19,349 nt of DNA from Candidatus Pacearchaeota archaeon (GCA_016784085.1 JADHVH010000009.1:1-19349), one strand, 5' to 3'; shown: positions 1 through 6,754, numbered from the stretch's first letter. A program made the numbers and translations. The notes: a model not told the origin generated them from the letters alone.

Positions 1-392
1 CATTGTTCAAGACCTCCAACAATTCCACTTCCACAAATTGTAGGACAAAAAAATCGAACATCATATTCAAAACAACCATAAATTCCTTGTCCAGGATTAT
101 CAGCATTATTACAAATTAATCCTTCAGTAGGTGTGCAAGTCATAGTTTGCCCAGTAGTGGTCCAATCATTATGTGTGCCATGGGTTCTACCCCCCACCCC
201 AATAGGAGTATTACAAAGAGTGGGAACATGACTTTTAACAACATCATAGGTTTCATAATCTCCCCCCCCTGAAGAAGGATCAGAATAATCATACCAATTT
301 GACCACCCTTCTATAACTGCGGAAGTAAAAGGCATTAAAACAATTAACATTAGAATTAAAAAAATAAATAATAATATCCTCTCTTTTCTCAT
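1..392 (-). CDS. Secreted Cys-containing protein, N-terminal part
   Basis: The first 130 codons of a gene that runs off the left edge. The protein begins MRKERILLFIFLILMLIV, a classical signal peptide with a basic start, a hydrophobic core and a likely cleavage near the TSA at residues 23-25. The exported part is rich in Gly, Thr, Asn and Trp and has at least six cysteines, which suggests disulfide-bonded surface domains. I do not recognise the domain. The start codon is at 392, fixed by the signal peptide and by a TATA-like element centred 26 bases upstream. The first four residues (MRKE) and the promoter are the same as in the surface protein at 11612-13318, so the two are probably co-regulated and perhaps distant paralogues. 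Frame and export are clear; function is unknown. Confidence 0.75.
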   Translation of the reverse strand, partial: MRKERILLFIFLILMLIVLMPFTSAVIEGWSNWYDYSDPSSGGGDYETYDVVKSHVPTLCNTPIGVGGRTHGTHNDWTTTGQTMTCTPTEGLICNNADNPGQGIYGCFEYDVRFFCPTICGSGIVGGLEQ

Positions 393-405
393 TAATAAAT
401 TAACA

Positions 406-429
406 AAAATTATTTTATAAATATTCTTA
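406..429 (-). promoter_or_regulatory. TATA promoter of secreted-protein gene (shared 24-base block)
   Basis: The 24 bases here are identical to 13332-13355. On the minus strand they contain ATTTATAAAAT, an archaeal TATA box centred near 418, 26 bases before the ATG at 392. That spacing predicts a leaderless mRNA. The block ends on the stop codon of the M16 peptidase gene (427-429). Confidence 0.7.
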
Positions 430-1629
430 TGCTTCAGGAATCAATGCAAAAAAACTATAGTCTTTTAATTTTGCTAAATTTTTAACATCTTCTAATTTTA
501 CTTTAGAAATATTTTTTTCAAAATCATAAAATTCTTCTGCATTTCCATTCAACTCTGAAAATAAAAGATGCATTATTTGAGTGTTAGAATTTTCCATAGA
601 TATTTGATGATGCCCTATTAATTGTTCTTTAGCAGAATCAAGTTCTTGTTCTGTTAATTCTTTTGAAACTTTTTCAAATTCTTTTAAAATAAGTTCTTTA
701 ACTTGATCCACATTTTCTTTAGTAGTACCCACATAAATTAAATTATATGAATAATTCTTATTTATATTAGAATCTCCTAAAATAGCATATGCTAAATTTC
801 TTTTTTCTCTTATTTCTTCAAATAATCTTGAAGACATTCCTGAAGCTAAAATAGTGTTTAAAATTTGAGAAGCATAAACTTTTTTATCGTGAGCAAGAGG
901 GGCATGGTATGCTAAAATCATATTTGCCTGATCAATTCCTTTTCTAGTTTCTACTTTAGATTTATTTTGAAGTTTAATTTTAGGTTTAATAACTTCAGCT
1001 TGTTCATTTGAAAAATTCTTTTCTGCAAATTTTACAATTTCATTAAAATCAGCGTCACCAACAACACAAAGAATAATATTGTTTGGAGCATAAGTTTTTT
1101 TAAACTTGGACCTCAATTCTTTTTGACCTATTTTTTTCATTGTTTCTTCAGTTCCGATTAAACTTAAACCAATTGTTCCAGAATACAAACAACTTTGAAT
1201 TTCATCAGAAACATGTATTTGAGGGGTATCTCTTCTCATTTTTATTTCTTCAAAAATAACTTGTCTTTCTTTTTCAATTTCCTTTTTATCAAATAAAGGA
1301 TTTTGTATCATATCTCCCATAACTTCTAAAGCAAGATTCAAATGTTTACTGGGCATTTTACACCAATAAGCTGTGACTGCTTCATCTGTAAATCCATTTA
1401 ATTTCCCCCCATTTTTTTCTATATCATGAGCAATTTGTTTGTTATTTCTTGTAGGAGTTCCTTTATACATCATATGTTCTATAAAATGTGAAATTCCTTT
1501 TTCAGAAGGATCTTCATTTATTCCACCTTGTTTAACTGCAAAAGCTACACTAACTACAGGAAGATCTCTTTTTTCAAACAAAATAGTCATTCCATTTTTC
1601 AATACTTTTTTATAAAAATTCTTTTTCAT
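427..1629 (-). CDS. M16 family zinc metallopeptidase
   Basis: A 400-residue peptidase of the pitrilysin/processing-peptidase type (M16B-like). The inverted zinc motif HxxEH is at residues 48-52 (HFIEH), and the third ligand lies in the EEIKM stretch at 127-131, the expected distance away. The C-terminal half is the usual inactive M16 repeat. There is no signal peptide, so it probably acts in the cytoplasm on peptides or small proteins. The frame stays open to 1722, but those extra codons would overlap the end of the upstream 69-residue gene and precede the conserved N-terminus MKKNFYKKVLKNG, so I place the start at the ATG at 1629. That leaves 23 bases after the upstream stop, in one transcription unit. 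No good Shine-Dalgarno sequence is seen. The family is certain; the substrate is unknown. Confidence 0.9.
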   Translation of the reverse strand: MKKNFYKKVLKNGMTILFEKRDLPVVSVAFAVKQGGINEDPSEKGISHFIEHMMYKGTPTRNNKQIAHDIEKNGGKLNGFTDEAVTAYWCKMPSKHLNLALEVMGDMIQNPLFDKKEIEKERQVIFEEIKMRRDTPQIHVSDEIQSCLYSGTIGLSLIGTEETMKKIGQKELRSKFKKTYAPNNIILCVVGDADFNEIVKFAEKNFSNEQAEVIKPKIKLQNKSKVETRKGIDQANMILAYHAPLAHDKKVYASQILNTILASGMSSRLFEEIREKRNLAYAILGDSNINKNYSYNLIYVGTTKENVDQVKELILKEFEKVSKELTEQELDSAKEQLIGHHQISMENSNTQIMHLLFSELNGNAEEFYDFEKNISKVKLEDVKNLAKLKDYSFFALIPEA

Positions 1630-1652
1630 TTCAAGAAAATCACTTACTTTTT

Positions 1653-1862
1653 TTAAAACAGATAGGATATTCCATACCCTGCGCCAAGAGATACTAAAAT
1701 AACAATTAACCAAAGCCACCATTTAGAGTTCTTTTTTTCTACTGGTTGAGCTGTGGCTGCAGGTTGAGCAGTTTGAGCTACAGAAGTAACAGGTTTAGCT
1801 ATTTTTGGATCTACTTTTTGAGCAGGCTGTTGAACCGGCTGTTGTACTATTGGTTGAACCAT
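1653..1862 (-). CDS. Small tail-anchored Pro/Gln-rich membrane protein
   Basis: A 69-residue protein. Residues 1-44 are low-complexity and rich in Pro, Gln, Ala and Val, with QQP repeats. A KKNSK basic stretch is followed by one hydrophobic segment (about 48-69) that starts with Trp-Trp-Leu-Trp and runs to the C-terminus. This is a tail-anchored layout with a flexible cytoplasmic arm. It is the first gene of the unit that continues into the M16 peptidase, so it may tether or assist that enzyme, which is inference only. A TATA-like element centred 26 bases upstream supports both the start and the reality of the gene. I recognise no family. Confidence 0.7.
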   Translation of the reverse strand: MVQPIVQQPVQQPAQKVDPKIAKPVTSVAQTAQPAATAQPVEKKNSKWWLWLIVILVSLGAGYGISYLF

Positions 1863-1881
1863 AAATAATTTAAAGAAATAG

Positions 1882-1897
1882 TTTTTATAAATTTATT
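1882..1897 (-). promoter_or_regulatory. TATA promoter of the 69-residue gene and M16 peptidase
   Basis: On the minus strand this reads AATAAATTTATAAAAA; the TTTATAA core is centred at 1888, 26 bases before the ATG at 1862. It overlaps the last codons of the upstream methyltransferase gene, which ends at 1893. Confidence 0.55.
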
Positions 1898-2651
1898 CCC
1901 GAGACTTAAATGAGATATATCTCTCCCCACCTAATTCAAAATCATCTAAAATAGTAAAATTTTCTTCAATAAATGAAATAATCCAGGTTCTTCTAGCACT
2001 AAATCTAAATCTTCTTCCTAAACTTTTTGTTGCAAAACTTAACACAATCCTCTCCACCAAAGGAGTTATTTCTTTTAGCAATTTTTTAGAATAATTTTTT
2101 TCAAGCATTTCAAGTGAATCTATTACCTTGAAAAGAAAAATAACTTTGGACCCAGAGATATTCTTAATTAATTCTTTTGTTTTTTCTAATTCAAATAAAC
2201 TGAGATGATGAGCTTTTGCATTAATTTTATATCTTTTAAAATAAAAATTCATTAAATCCACTAACTGCCCGACAGCTTCTGTGGCGACATATTTTATTTT
2301 ATTTTTAAAATAACTATAACTAAATCCATTTACTCCCGCCCCCAAATCTATTATTGTTTTTTCCTTCAACAAAATTCTTTTATAAATTTCAGGATAATAT
2401 TCAAATCGTTCTTTAGTTGATCTGTGCTTTTTTAAAACCCATTCAGCATTTTTATCTTTTAAATTCAACAGCTTAACACTTGAAAAAGAAACATAAATTC
2501 TTCTTAGAAAATTTCTAGTTAATTTTATTTTTTCTTCATCAAGATATTGCTTTTTATCAAATTGGGAAAAGGCTAATTCTACATCTTTTTTTGGAAGATT
2601 AGAATATTCTTTCTTTTCAACGATTTTCGCAAGAAGTTCTTTTTTATCCAT
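1893..2651 (-). CDS. ArmA/Rmt-like 16S rRNA methyltransferase homologue
   Basis: A 252-residue SAM-dependent methyltransferase that resembles, over its full length, the ArmA/RmtB/FmrO family, which methylates N7 of G1405 in bacterial 16S rRNA and gives aminoglycoside resistance. From memory of that family I match: the N-terminal helical part (MDKKELLAKIVEKKEYSNL); HRSTKER at 76-82; SAM motif I IIDLGAGVNGFSY at 100-112; FLFKVIDSLE at 172-181; LSFATKSLGRR at 204-214; and the closing GGERYISF at 241-248. The length also agrees with about 250-280 in the family. Differences: motif I has GAGVNGFSY where the bacterial enzymes have GCGxNPLAL. The target and any resistance role in this archaeon are unknown. 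It is divergent from a TGS GTPase with 32 bases between the starts. Base composition resembles its neighbours, so recent transfer is not evident. Confidence 0.8.
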   Translation of the reverse strand: MDKKELLAKIVEKKEYSNLPKKDVELAFSQFDKKQYLDEEKIKLTRNFLRRIYVSFSSVKLLNLKDKNAEWVLKKHRSTKERFEYYPEIYKRILLKEKTIIDLGAGVNGFSYSYFKNKIKYVATEAVGQLVDLMNFYFKRYKINAKAHHLSLFELEKTKELIKNISGSKVIFLFKVIDSLEMLEKNYSKKLLKEITPLVERIVLSFATKSLGRRFRFSARRTWIISFIEENFTILDDFELGGERYISFKSRE

Positions 2652-2653
2652 AC

Positions 2654-2680
2654 TTTTTTAAAATTTCTAAAACTTAAAAG
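2654..2680. promoter_or_regulatory. Compact divergent promoter
   Basis: The start codons of the methyltransferase (2651, minus) and the GTPase (2684, plus) are 32 bases apart. TTTTTAAAA at 2654-2662 is centred about 26 bases before the plus start, and CTTTTAAG (minus strand, 2673-2680) about 26 bases before the minus start. Each TATA-like box therefore lies close to the other gene's transcription start, and both mRNAs should be leaderless. The two polymerases would compete for the same space. Confidence 0.45.
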
Positions 2681-2683
2681 TTT

Positions 2684-3592
2684 ATGACAATCAATGCCCA
2701 CCCAGATTATATTGCTGCTGAAGGAAAATATTACCAGGCCCAAACTCTTGAAGAAAAAATAAAATCTTTAAAAAAAATGATTTCTGTTGCTCCTGGACAT
2801 AAAGGTGCGGAAAACCTAAGGGCTCAACTAAAAACAAGGTTAAAAAAATTTAATGAACAACTTATTAAGGCAAAAAAATCAGGAAAATCATCTAGAATAG
2901 GAATTAAAAAAGATGATCTATCTGCAGTTATTGTTGGACCAACAAATGTTGGAAAATCTTCATTAATTAATATTTTAACTAATGCTAAACCTAAAATAAG
3001 TCAATTTGATTTTACAACTCAAGAATCAATAATTGGCATGATGGGTTATGCTGGAACAAGCATACAATTAATAGAAATTCCTGCTATAAAATCAGAATAC
3101 TATGATCGTGGAACTGCAAATATGGCAGATACAATCTTAATATTAATTACAAAACTAGATGAAATCTCTGAAATAAAGAAAGAATTGATAAAATCAAAAG
3201 GAAAACAAATTATTGTATTTAATAAAATAGATGAATTAAATGAAAATGAAAAAAGGAAAATATCTGCTACTCTTTCCTCTAAAAAACATAATTTTATTTT
3301 AATTTCCACAAAAACAAAAGAAGGTATTGAAGATTTAAAAGAAAAAATATTTCAAAGTTTTGACAATATTAGGGTTTTTACAAAAGAACCAGGCAAAGAA
3401 AAAACAAAAAGGCCCATGATTCTAAAACCAAATTCCACAGTAAAAGATCTTTCTGAAAAAATATTGAAAGGTTTTTCAGATAGAATTAAAGAAACTAAAA
3501 TTTGGGGCCCTTCATCTAAATTTGCAGGACAAAAAGTGGGCCTTACACATAAATTAAAAGATTTAGATGTTGTAGAATTTAAGACAGGTTAA
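2684..3592 (+). CDS. DRG/Obg-type GTPase with C-terminal TGS domain
   Basis: A 302-residue GTPase of the DRG/Obg group, which generally acts with ribosomes or translation factors. Order: helical N-terminal part with a predicted coiled region (1-75); G1 GPTNVGKS at 85-92; G2 Thr near 111-112; G3; G4 NKID at 180-183; G5 STKT around 208-211; and a TGS domain from about 228 to the end. The G3 motif is degenerate: E-I-P-A at 131-134 where DxPG is expected, so GTP hydrolysis or switching may be altered. It is shorter than canonical archaeal DRG (about 360-390) and lacks an evident S5D2L insert, so it is a divergent member. The last 4 bases overlap the end of convergent tyrS. Confidence 0.85.
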   Translation: MTINAHPDYIAAEGKYYQAQTLEEKIKSLKKMISVAPGHKGAENLRAQLKTRLKKFNEQLIKAKKSGKSSRIGIKKDDLSAVIVGPTNVGKSSLINILTNAKPKISQFDFTTQESIIGMMGYAGTSIQLIEIPAIKSEYYDRGTANMADTILILITKLDEISEIKKELIKSKGKQIIVFNKIDELNENEKRKISATLSSKKHNFILISTKTKEGIEDLKEKIFQSFDNIRVFTKEPGKEKTKRPMILKPNSTVKDLSEKILKGFSDRIKETKIWGPSSKFAGQKVGLTHKLKDLDVVEFKTG

Positions 3593-4533
3593 TTCCAACC
3601 CTTTCTTATAGGGGCAATAACTTCTTCTATTGCTTCAATCATAGCAGATTTAAAATCAGCAGGATGTAGCTTTCCTTCTTCAAAATTATTTTCCAATTCT
3701 TCATATGATTTAAATTTGAGATTTCCTCCGAACTTTTTATCTCTTTTAATTTCTAATTTTTCTAACTTAGGAAACACAATTAATTTAGCAATAGAAAGAA
3801 TGGAATTATTTTTTATATCTCCTGGTTTACAATAAGCCTTATTAACTTTTTTCTTAATATCTTCTTTTTTATCTCTAATTGAAATAAAACTATTTGCAAC
3901 AGAACTTGACATTTTTGTTCCAGGCCCTACAAGTCCAGGTATTAAAGGGGTATAAAGATAAACCGCTTCTTGAAGCCCAATTTCACTCCCTTCATCTAAA
4001 CCCATCATGTAAATCTTTCTTTGATCTGTTCCAGAAACAACAAAATTAACGCCCAGCTTTTTGACATCTTCAACCTGCATTAGAGGATAAATAATTTGAC
4101 TTATCTTTGCACTATCAATATCTCTAGCAACCTGTTGCATTGCTCTTACTCCACGATTAACTGTTAAACCTAAAGACATTTTAAGTATGTCTTCAAAATA
4201 ATCTGGCTTTTTTTGAAAGCTTGTTCCCTTAACAATTGTTGCATTTAATCCAACAGACTTAAACCCTTTTTCCCAGGCCTTAACCTGTTTGTTCACAAAA
4301 TCCCAATCACCTTTCTGATTCAACCAAGTATGCCAATCTGCTAAAAGCACTTTTACTTTTATTCCAGCCTTCTGTAAATCTAATAATTTTAATATTGTGA
4401 CAAGATGGCCCAAATGAATTTCTCCAGAGCATTCATACCCACAATAAACAATTCCTTTTTTCATAAAAGAATCAATTTTATCTTCATTAATTATTTCTGC
4501 ACAATTTCTTATAATCAAATCTTTTTTATTCAT
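3589..4533 (-). CDS. tyrS: Tyrosyl-tRNA synthetase, archaeal type
   Basis: Class I aminoacyl-tRNA synthetase that charges tRNA-Tyr. The 314 residues fit the short archaeal/eukaryotic form. Visible: Tyr30 and the HIGH-type motif HLGH at 40-43; the tyrosine-binding stretch YPLMQVED at 149-156; GTDQRKIY at 168-175; the KMSSS loop at 207-211; and a C-terminal anticodon-binding helical region with KFGG and the ELHP-like KLHPADFK, ending PIRKGW. In the archaeal enzyme the binding stretch usually reads QVND; here it is QVED, with the Asp kept. The frame is open to 4542, but the codon there is TTG; the ATG at 4533 has a TATA-like element (ttattaaa on the plus strand, 4555-4562) about 26 bases upstream. 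The 3' end overlaps the GTPase gene by 4 bases. Confidence 0.95.
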   Translation of the reverse strand: MNKKDLIIRNCAEIINEDKIDSFMKKGIVYCGYECSGEIHLGHLVTILKLLDLQKAGIKVKVLLADWHTWLNQKGDWDFVNKQVKAWEKGFKSVGLNATIVKGTSFQKKPDYFEDILKMSLGLTVNRGVRAMQQVARDIDSAKISQIIYPLMQVEDVKKLGVNFVVSGTDQRKIYMMGLDEGSEIGLQEAVYLYTPLIPGLVGPGTKMSSSVANSFISIRDKKEDIKKKVNKAYCKPGDIKNNSILSIAKLIVFPKLEKLEIKRDKKFGGNLKFKSYEELENNFEEGKLHPADFKSAMIEAIEEVIAPIRKGWN

Positions 4534-4575
4534 AATTATCAAAATATCTATTAATTATTAAATGTTTCTTATTAA
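4534..4575. promoter_or_regulatory. Divergent promoter region, tyrS / TctA-like gene
   Basis: A 42-base gap between divergent starts. The plus-strand ttattaaa at 4555-4562 is at the right distance for tyrS. For the plus-strand gene only weak AT-rich candidates (around 4545-4556) are seen, and no Shine-Dalgarno sequence. Confidence 0.3.
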
Positions 4576-5763
4576 ATGCTAATTGAACTAATTGGCTTTC
4601 TTTTATTGGGTATTTTAATGGGAATTATAACTGGCCTTATCCCAGGGATCCATATTAACCTTATTGGCACAATTCTGATTTCTCTTTCAGCCACTATTTT
4701 TTTAACTATAAATCCTATATTTTTGGTTGTATTTATAGTAGCCATGGCCATAACCCATACTTTTCTTGATTTTATCCCTTCTATTTTTCTAGGGTGTCCA
4801 GATACAGATACCGAACTTTCAGTTTTGCCCGGCCATGATCTTTTAAAAAAAGGCCTAGCATATGAAGCAATATCTTTAACAACTTATGGAAGCTTATCTG
4901 CAGTAATTATTTTAATTATTATTGCATTTCCTTCAATGTTTATTATATCAAAAATTTATGATTTTATTTTATCTGTTCTACCCTATCTTTTAATAGGTAT
5001 TTCAATAATCTTAATTTCTCTTGAAAAAAAGAAATATTCTGCACTATTTGTTTTCCTTCTTACAGGTTTTTTAGGTTTAAGTGTATTAAATTTAAATGCG
5101 CAAGAACCTCTTCTTCCTCTTCTCACAGGTTTATTTGGTTCGTCAATGTTGGTTCAAAGCATAAAAAATAAAACTAAAATACCTCCACAAATAATATCTA
5201 AACCAAAATTAAAATTAATGAAACCACTTTTAGGGGCAATTATAGCCTCTCCAATTTGTAGTTTTCTTCCAGGATTAGGAAGTGGCCAAGCAGCAATAAT
5301 TGGAAATACTATTTCAAAAACAGGAAGAAAAGGCTTTCTAGTTTTAATTGGGGCTACAAATACCCTTGTTATGGGATTTTCATTTATCTCACTTTATTTA
5401 ATTTCAAGAACAAGAACCGGCGCTGCAGTTGCAATTTCTGAAATCATGGGCACTGTTTCACTCAATCTTTTAATTCTAATTCTAATTTGCACTTTAATAA
5501 CAGGAATTATTTCTTTTTTTATAACAATTAATCTGGCTAAAATTCTAGCAAATAAAATGAATAAGGTTGATTACAAAAAACTATCTTTAACAACACTTTT
5601 TATTCTTATTTTAATTGTATATCTTGTTTCAAATTTTTTAGGCCTATTAATTTTTTTAGTTTCTACTTTTACCGGAATTTATTGCATTTCACTTAATGTT
5701 AAAAGAACTAATATGATGGGCTGTTTATTAATTCCAACAATTATTTTTTATTTATTTATCTAA
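4576..5763 (+). CDS. TctA-like archaeal membrane protein (COG1784 type)
   Basis: A 395-residue integral membrane protein with about ten hydrophobic segments. It belongs with the archaeal relatives of the TctA permease (tripartite tricarboxylate transporter, large membrane subunit). The typical two-fold repeat signatures are visible: GLIPGIHIN near residues 20-28, the GCPDTDTELSVLPGHDLLKKG region around 74-94, and the second-half FLPGLGSGQAAIIGN around 229-243. The companion small membrane protein (TctB) and periplasmic binding protein (TctC) of the bacterial system are absent here, as usual for archaeal members, so the substrate and even transport activity are unproven. Its last 8 bases overlap the end of the convergent gene at 5756-6139. 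Confidence 0.8.
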   Translation: MLIELIGFLLLGILMGIITGLIPGIHINLIGTILISLSATIFLTINPIFLVVFIVAMAITHTFLDFIPSIFLGCPDTDTELSVLPGHDLLKKGLAYEAISLTTYGSLSAVIILIIIAFPSMFIISKIYDFILSVLPYLLIGISIILISLEKKKYSALFVFLLTGFLGLSVLNLNAQEPLLPLLTGLFGSSMLVQSIKNKTKIPPQIISKPKLKLMKPLLGAIIASPICSFLPGLGSGQAAIIGNTISKTGRKGFLVLIGATNTLVMGFSFISLYLISRTRTGAAVAISEIMGTVSLNLLILILICTLITGIISFFITINLAKILANKMNKVDYKKLSLTTLFILILIVYLVSNFLGLLIFLVSTFTGIYCISLNVKRTNMMGCLLIPTIIFYLFI

Positions 5764-6139
5764 CCTTTGTAACTAGATGTATGTTTTTTCCGTTGTTATG
5801 AACCCCAATTCCCAAAGTCTCACCAGTCTGAACAATTTTATTTTTTGGAAATAATTTTTTCATGTTATAAACAGCGGCATCGCAAGCAAGAACAACATTG
5901 GTATTGCCTTTTAACTCAGATTTTTTTAAAAGAGCAGAATTACAAGGAGTTCCAATTAAATCTGCATCTACTACTGTAAAACCATCTTTTTCCAATTTTT
6001 TTTGCATCTCTTTCATAGCTTTTTCTCCACCGATGCCACATAATCTTGAACAAGCATTACAAGAAAGAATTCCAATTTCATCTGTTTTTTTTAATTTGGA
6101 TTTTATTTTAGAATAAGGTATTGGTTTCTGGACTATCAT
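5756..6139 (-). CDS. MetV-like (MTHFR C-terminal-like) Cys protein
   Basis: A 127-residue protein with five cysteines: CxxCxxxC at 27, 30 and 34, then Cys66 (TPCNS) and Cys86 (LACDAAVYN). The layout, with GGEKAMKEM after the first Cys cluster and a near C-terminal VQTGETLGIG, resembles MetV, the zinc/Fe-S partner of methylenetetrahydrofolate reductases in acetogens, and related electron-transfer proteins. No metF homologue is seen in this window. It starts inside the stop codon of the upstream DUF4405 gene (ATGA overlap), with a weak GGT-containing sequence 6 bases upstream, so the two are translationally coupled. Role inferred: a soluble redox or metal-binding partner of the membrane protein. 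The family call is moderate. Confidence 0.55.
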   Translation of the reverse strand: MIVQKPIPYSKIKSKLKKTDEIGILSCNACSRLCGIGGEKAMKEMQKKLEKDGFTVVDADLIGTPCNSALLKKSELKGNTNVVLACDAAVYNMKKLFPKNKIVQTGETLGIGVHNNGKNIHLVTKVR

Positions 6140-6429
6140 TTTTTACCTTTTTTAACAGGCTCTTCTTTTTTTCTAGAAAAATATTCTTTTGTTGTTTCGA
6201 CAATCCAACCCCAATTCAATATTAAATGAGCTAAAACCAAAATAGCCATTATTAATCCAGACCAATCATGGATTGTTCTAAAAATCCCCCAAACAGCATC
6301 TTCAAAAACAAATTTTACTCCAAATAAAGACCAGAAAGATCTAAACTTGATAATTCCAGTAATTGTTACAGCAAGAAAAGAAATCAATAAGCCAACATCA
6401 ACAACATACATTGTTAGTTTTTTACTCAT
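6136..6429 (-). CDS. DUF4405-like haem-b membrane protein, two helices
   Basis: A 97-residue membrane protein with two hydrophobic helices (about 7-29 and 56-77) and a Lys/Glu-rich cytoplasmic tail. His54 (IHDW) and His68 (LAHL) lie 14 residues apart at and within helix 2, followed by NWGWIV; this matches the DUF4405 / cytochrome b561-like pattern HxW...HxxLNW, where such histidines bind haem b. With only one such helix, a complete haem site would need a dimer or another subunit. It is co-translated with the MetV-like protein and downstream of a ferredoxin, which points to membrane-linked electron transfer. A clear TATA box (GTATATAAA) lies 26 bases before the start. Confidence 0.65.
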   Translation of the reverse strand: MSKKLTMYVVDVGLLISFLAVTITGIIKFRSFWSLFGVKFVFEDAVWGIFRTIHDWSGLIMAILVLAHLILNWGWIVETTKEYFSRKKEEPVKKGKK

Positions 6430-6450
6430 TATCTAATTAAATTTTGATGT

Positions 6451-6459
6451 TTTATATAC
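6451..6459 (-). promoter_or_regulatory. TATA box of DUF4405/MetV-like unit
   Basis: The minus strand reads GTATATAAA, centred at 6455, 26 bases before the ATG at 6429. One of the clearest TATA boxes in the window; it predicts a leaderless mRNA. Confidence 0.6.
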
Positions 6460-6467
6460 TTTTCTAG

Positions 6468-6474
6468 AAAAAAA
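6468..6474 (-). terminator. Oligo-T terminator after ferredoxin gene
   Basis: Seven T's on the minus strand directly after the ferredoxin stop codon and before the TATA box of the next gene. Archaeal transcription commonly ends at such T runs without a hairpin. It would separate the ferredoxin from the next unit, but some read-through is possible. Confidence 0.4.
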
Positions 6475-6475
6475 T

Positions 6476-6700
6476 TTATACAATCTTTTTTCCATCTTCA
6501 TCATAAATTTCTATTGCAAAAACAGGACAAGATTTAGCGGCCTTAACATTTTTACCATAATCTTTTTTTGTGAAACTTGACTTTTTTTTCACAGCTAATC
6601 CTTCTTTATCAATTTTCCAAGTCTCAGGAGCAATTTTTGCACAGGTTCCAGCCCCAATGCATTTTTTCCGATCATATTTAATAGTATATTTTTTCTCCAT
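6476..6700 (-). CDS. Ferredoxin with three cluster cysteines
   Basis: A 74-residue single-cluster ferredoxin. Cysteines are only Cys14, Cys20 and Cys58 (SCP). The second position of the usual CxxCxxC is Ala17 (CIGAGTC), and the AP at 24-25 stands where a two-cluster ferredoxin would continue. Three cysteines in this spacing are typical of [3Fe-4S] ferredoxins of the kind known from actinobacterial P450 systems, or of a [4Fe-4S] cluster with a non-Cys ligand. It could serve the 2-oxoacid oxidoreductase or the DUF4405/MetV-like pair. The frame extends to a TTG at 6715, but the ATG at 6700 is preferred because a TATA-like element (ATATATAAAA on the minus strand) is centred 26 bases upstream of it. 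Confidence 0.85.
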   Translation of the reverse strand: MEKKYTIKYDRKKCIGAGTCAKIAPETWKIDKEGLAVKKKSSFTKKDYGKNVKAAKSCPVFAIEIYDEDGKKIV

Positions 6701-6720
6701 TTTTAAAATAGGCAAGATAG

Positions 6721-6730
6721 TTTTATATAT
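6721..6730. promoter_or_regulatory. TATA element, ferredoxin (and possibly CYTH gene)
   Basis: TTTTATATAT on the plus strand, nearly symmetrical. On the minus strand it sits 26 bases before the ferredoxin ATG (leaderless). On the plus strand it would give transcription near 6752 and a leader of about 12 bases holding the GGGTG site of the CYTH gene. Confidence 0.45.
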
Positions 6731-6754
6731 CTTATCATTCTTTTTTACTTAAAA

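Noticed and set aside
1630..1722. Upstream extension of the M16 peptidase frame
   Set aside because: It overlaps the 69-residue gene, precedes the conserved family N-terminus and has no promoter or Shine-Dalgarno support; the ATG at 1629 is preferred.
4534..4542. Three-residue extension of TyrRS
   Set aside because: The start would be TTG; the ATG at 4533 fits the promoter spacing.
6701..6715. Five-residue extension of the ferredoxin
   Set aside because: The start would be TTG; the ATG at 6700 has the TATA element at the spacing seen for other genes.
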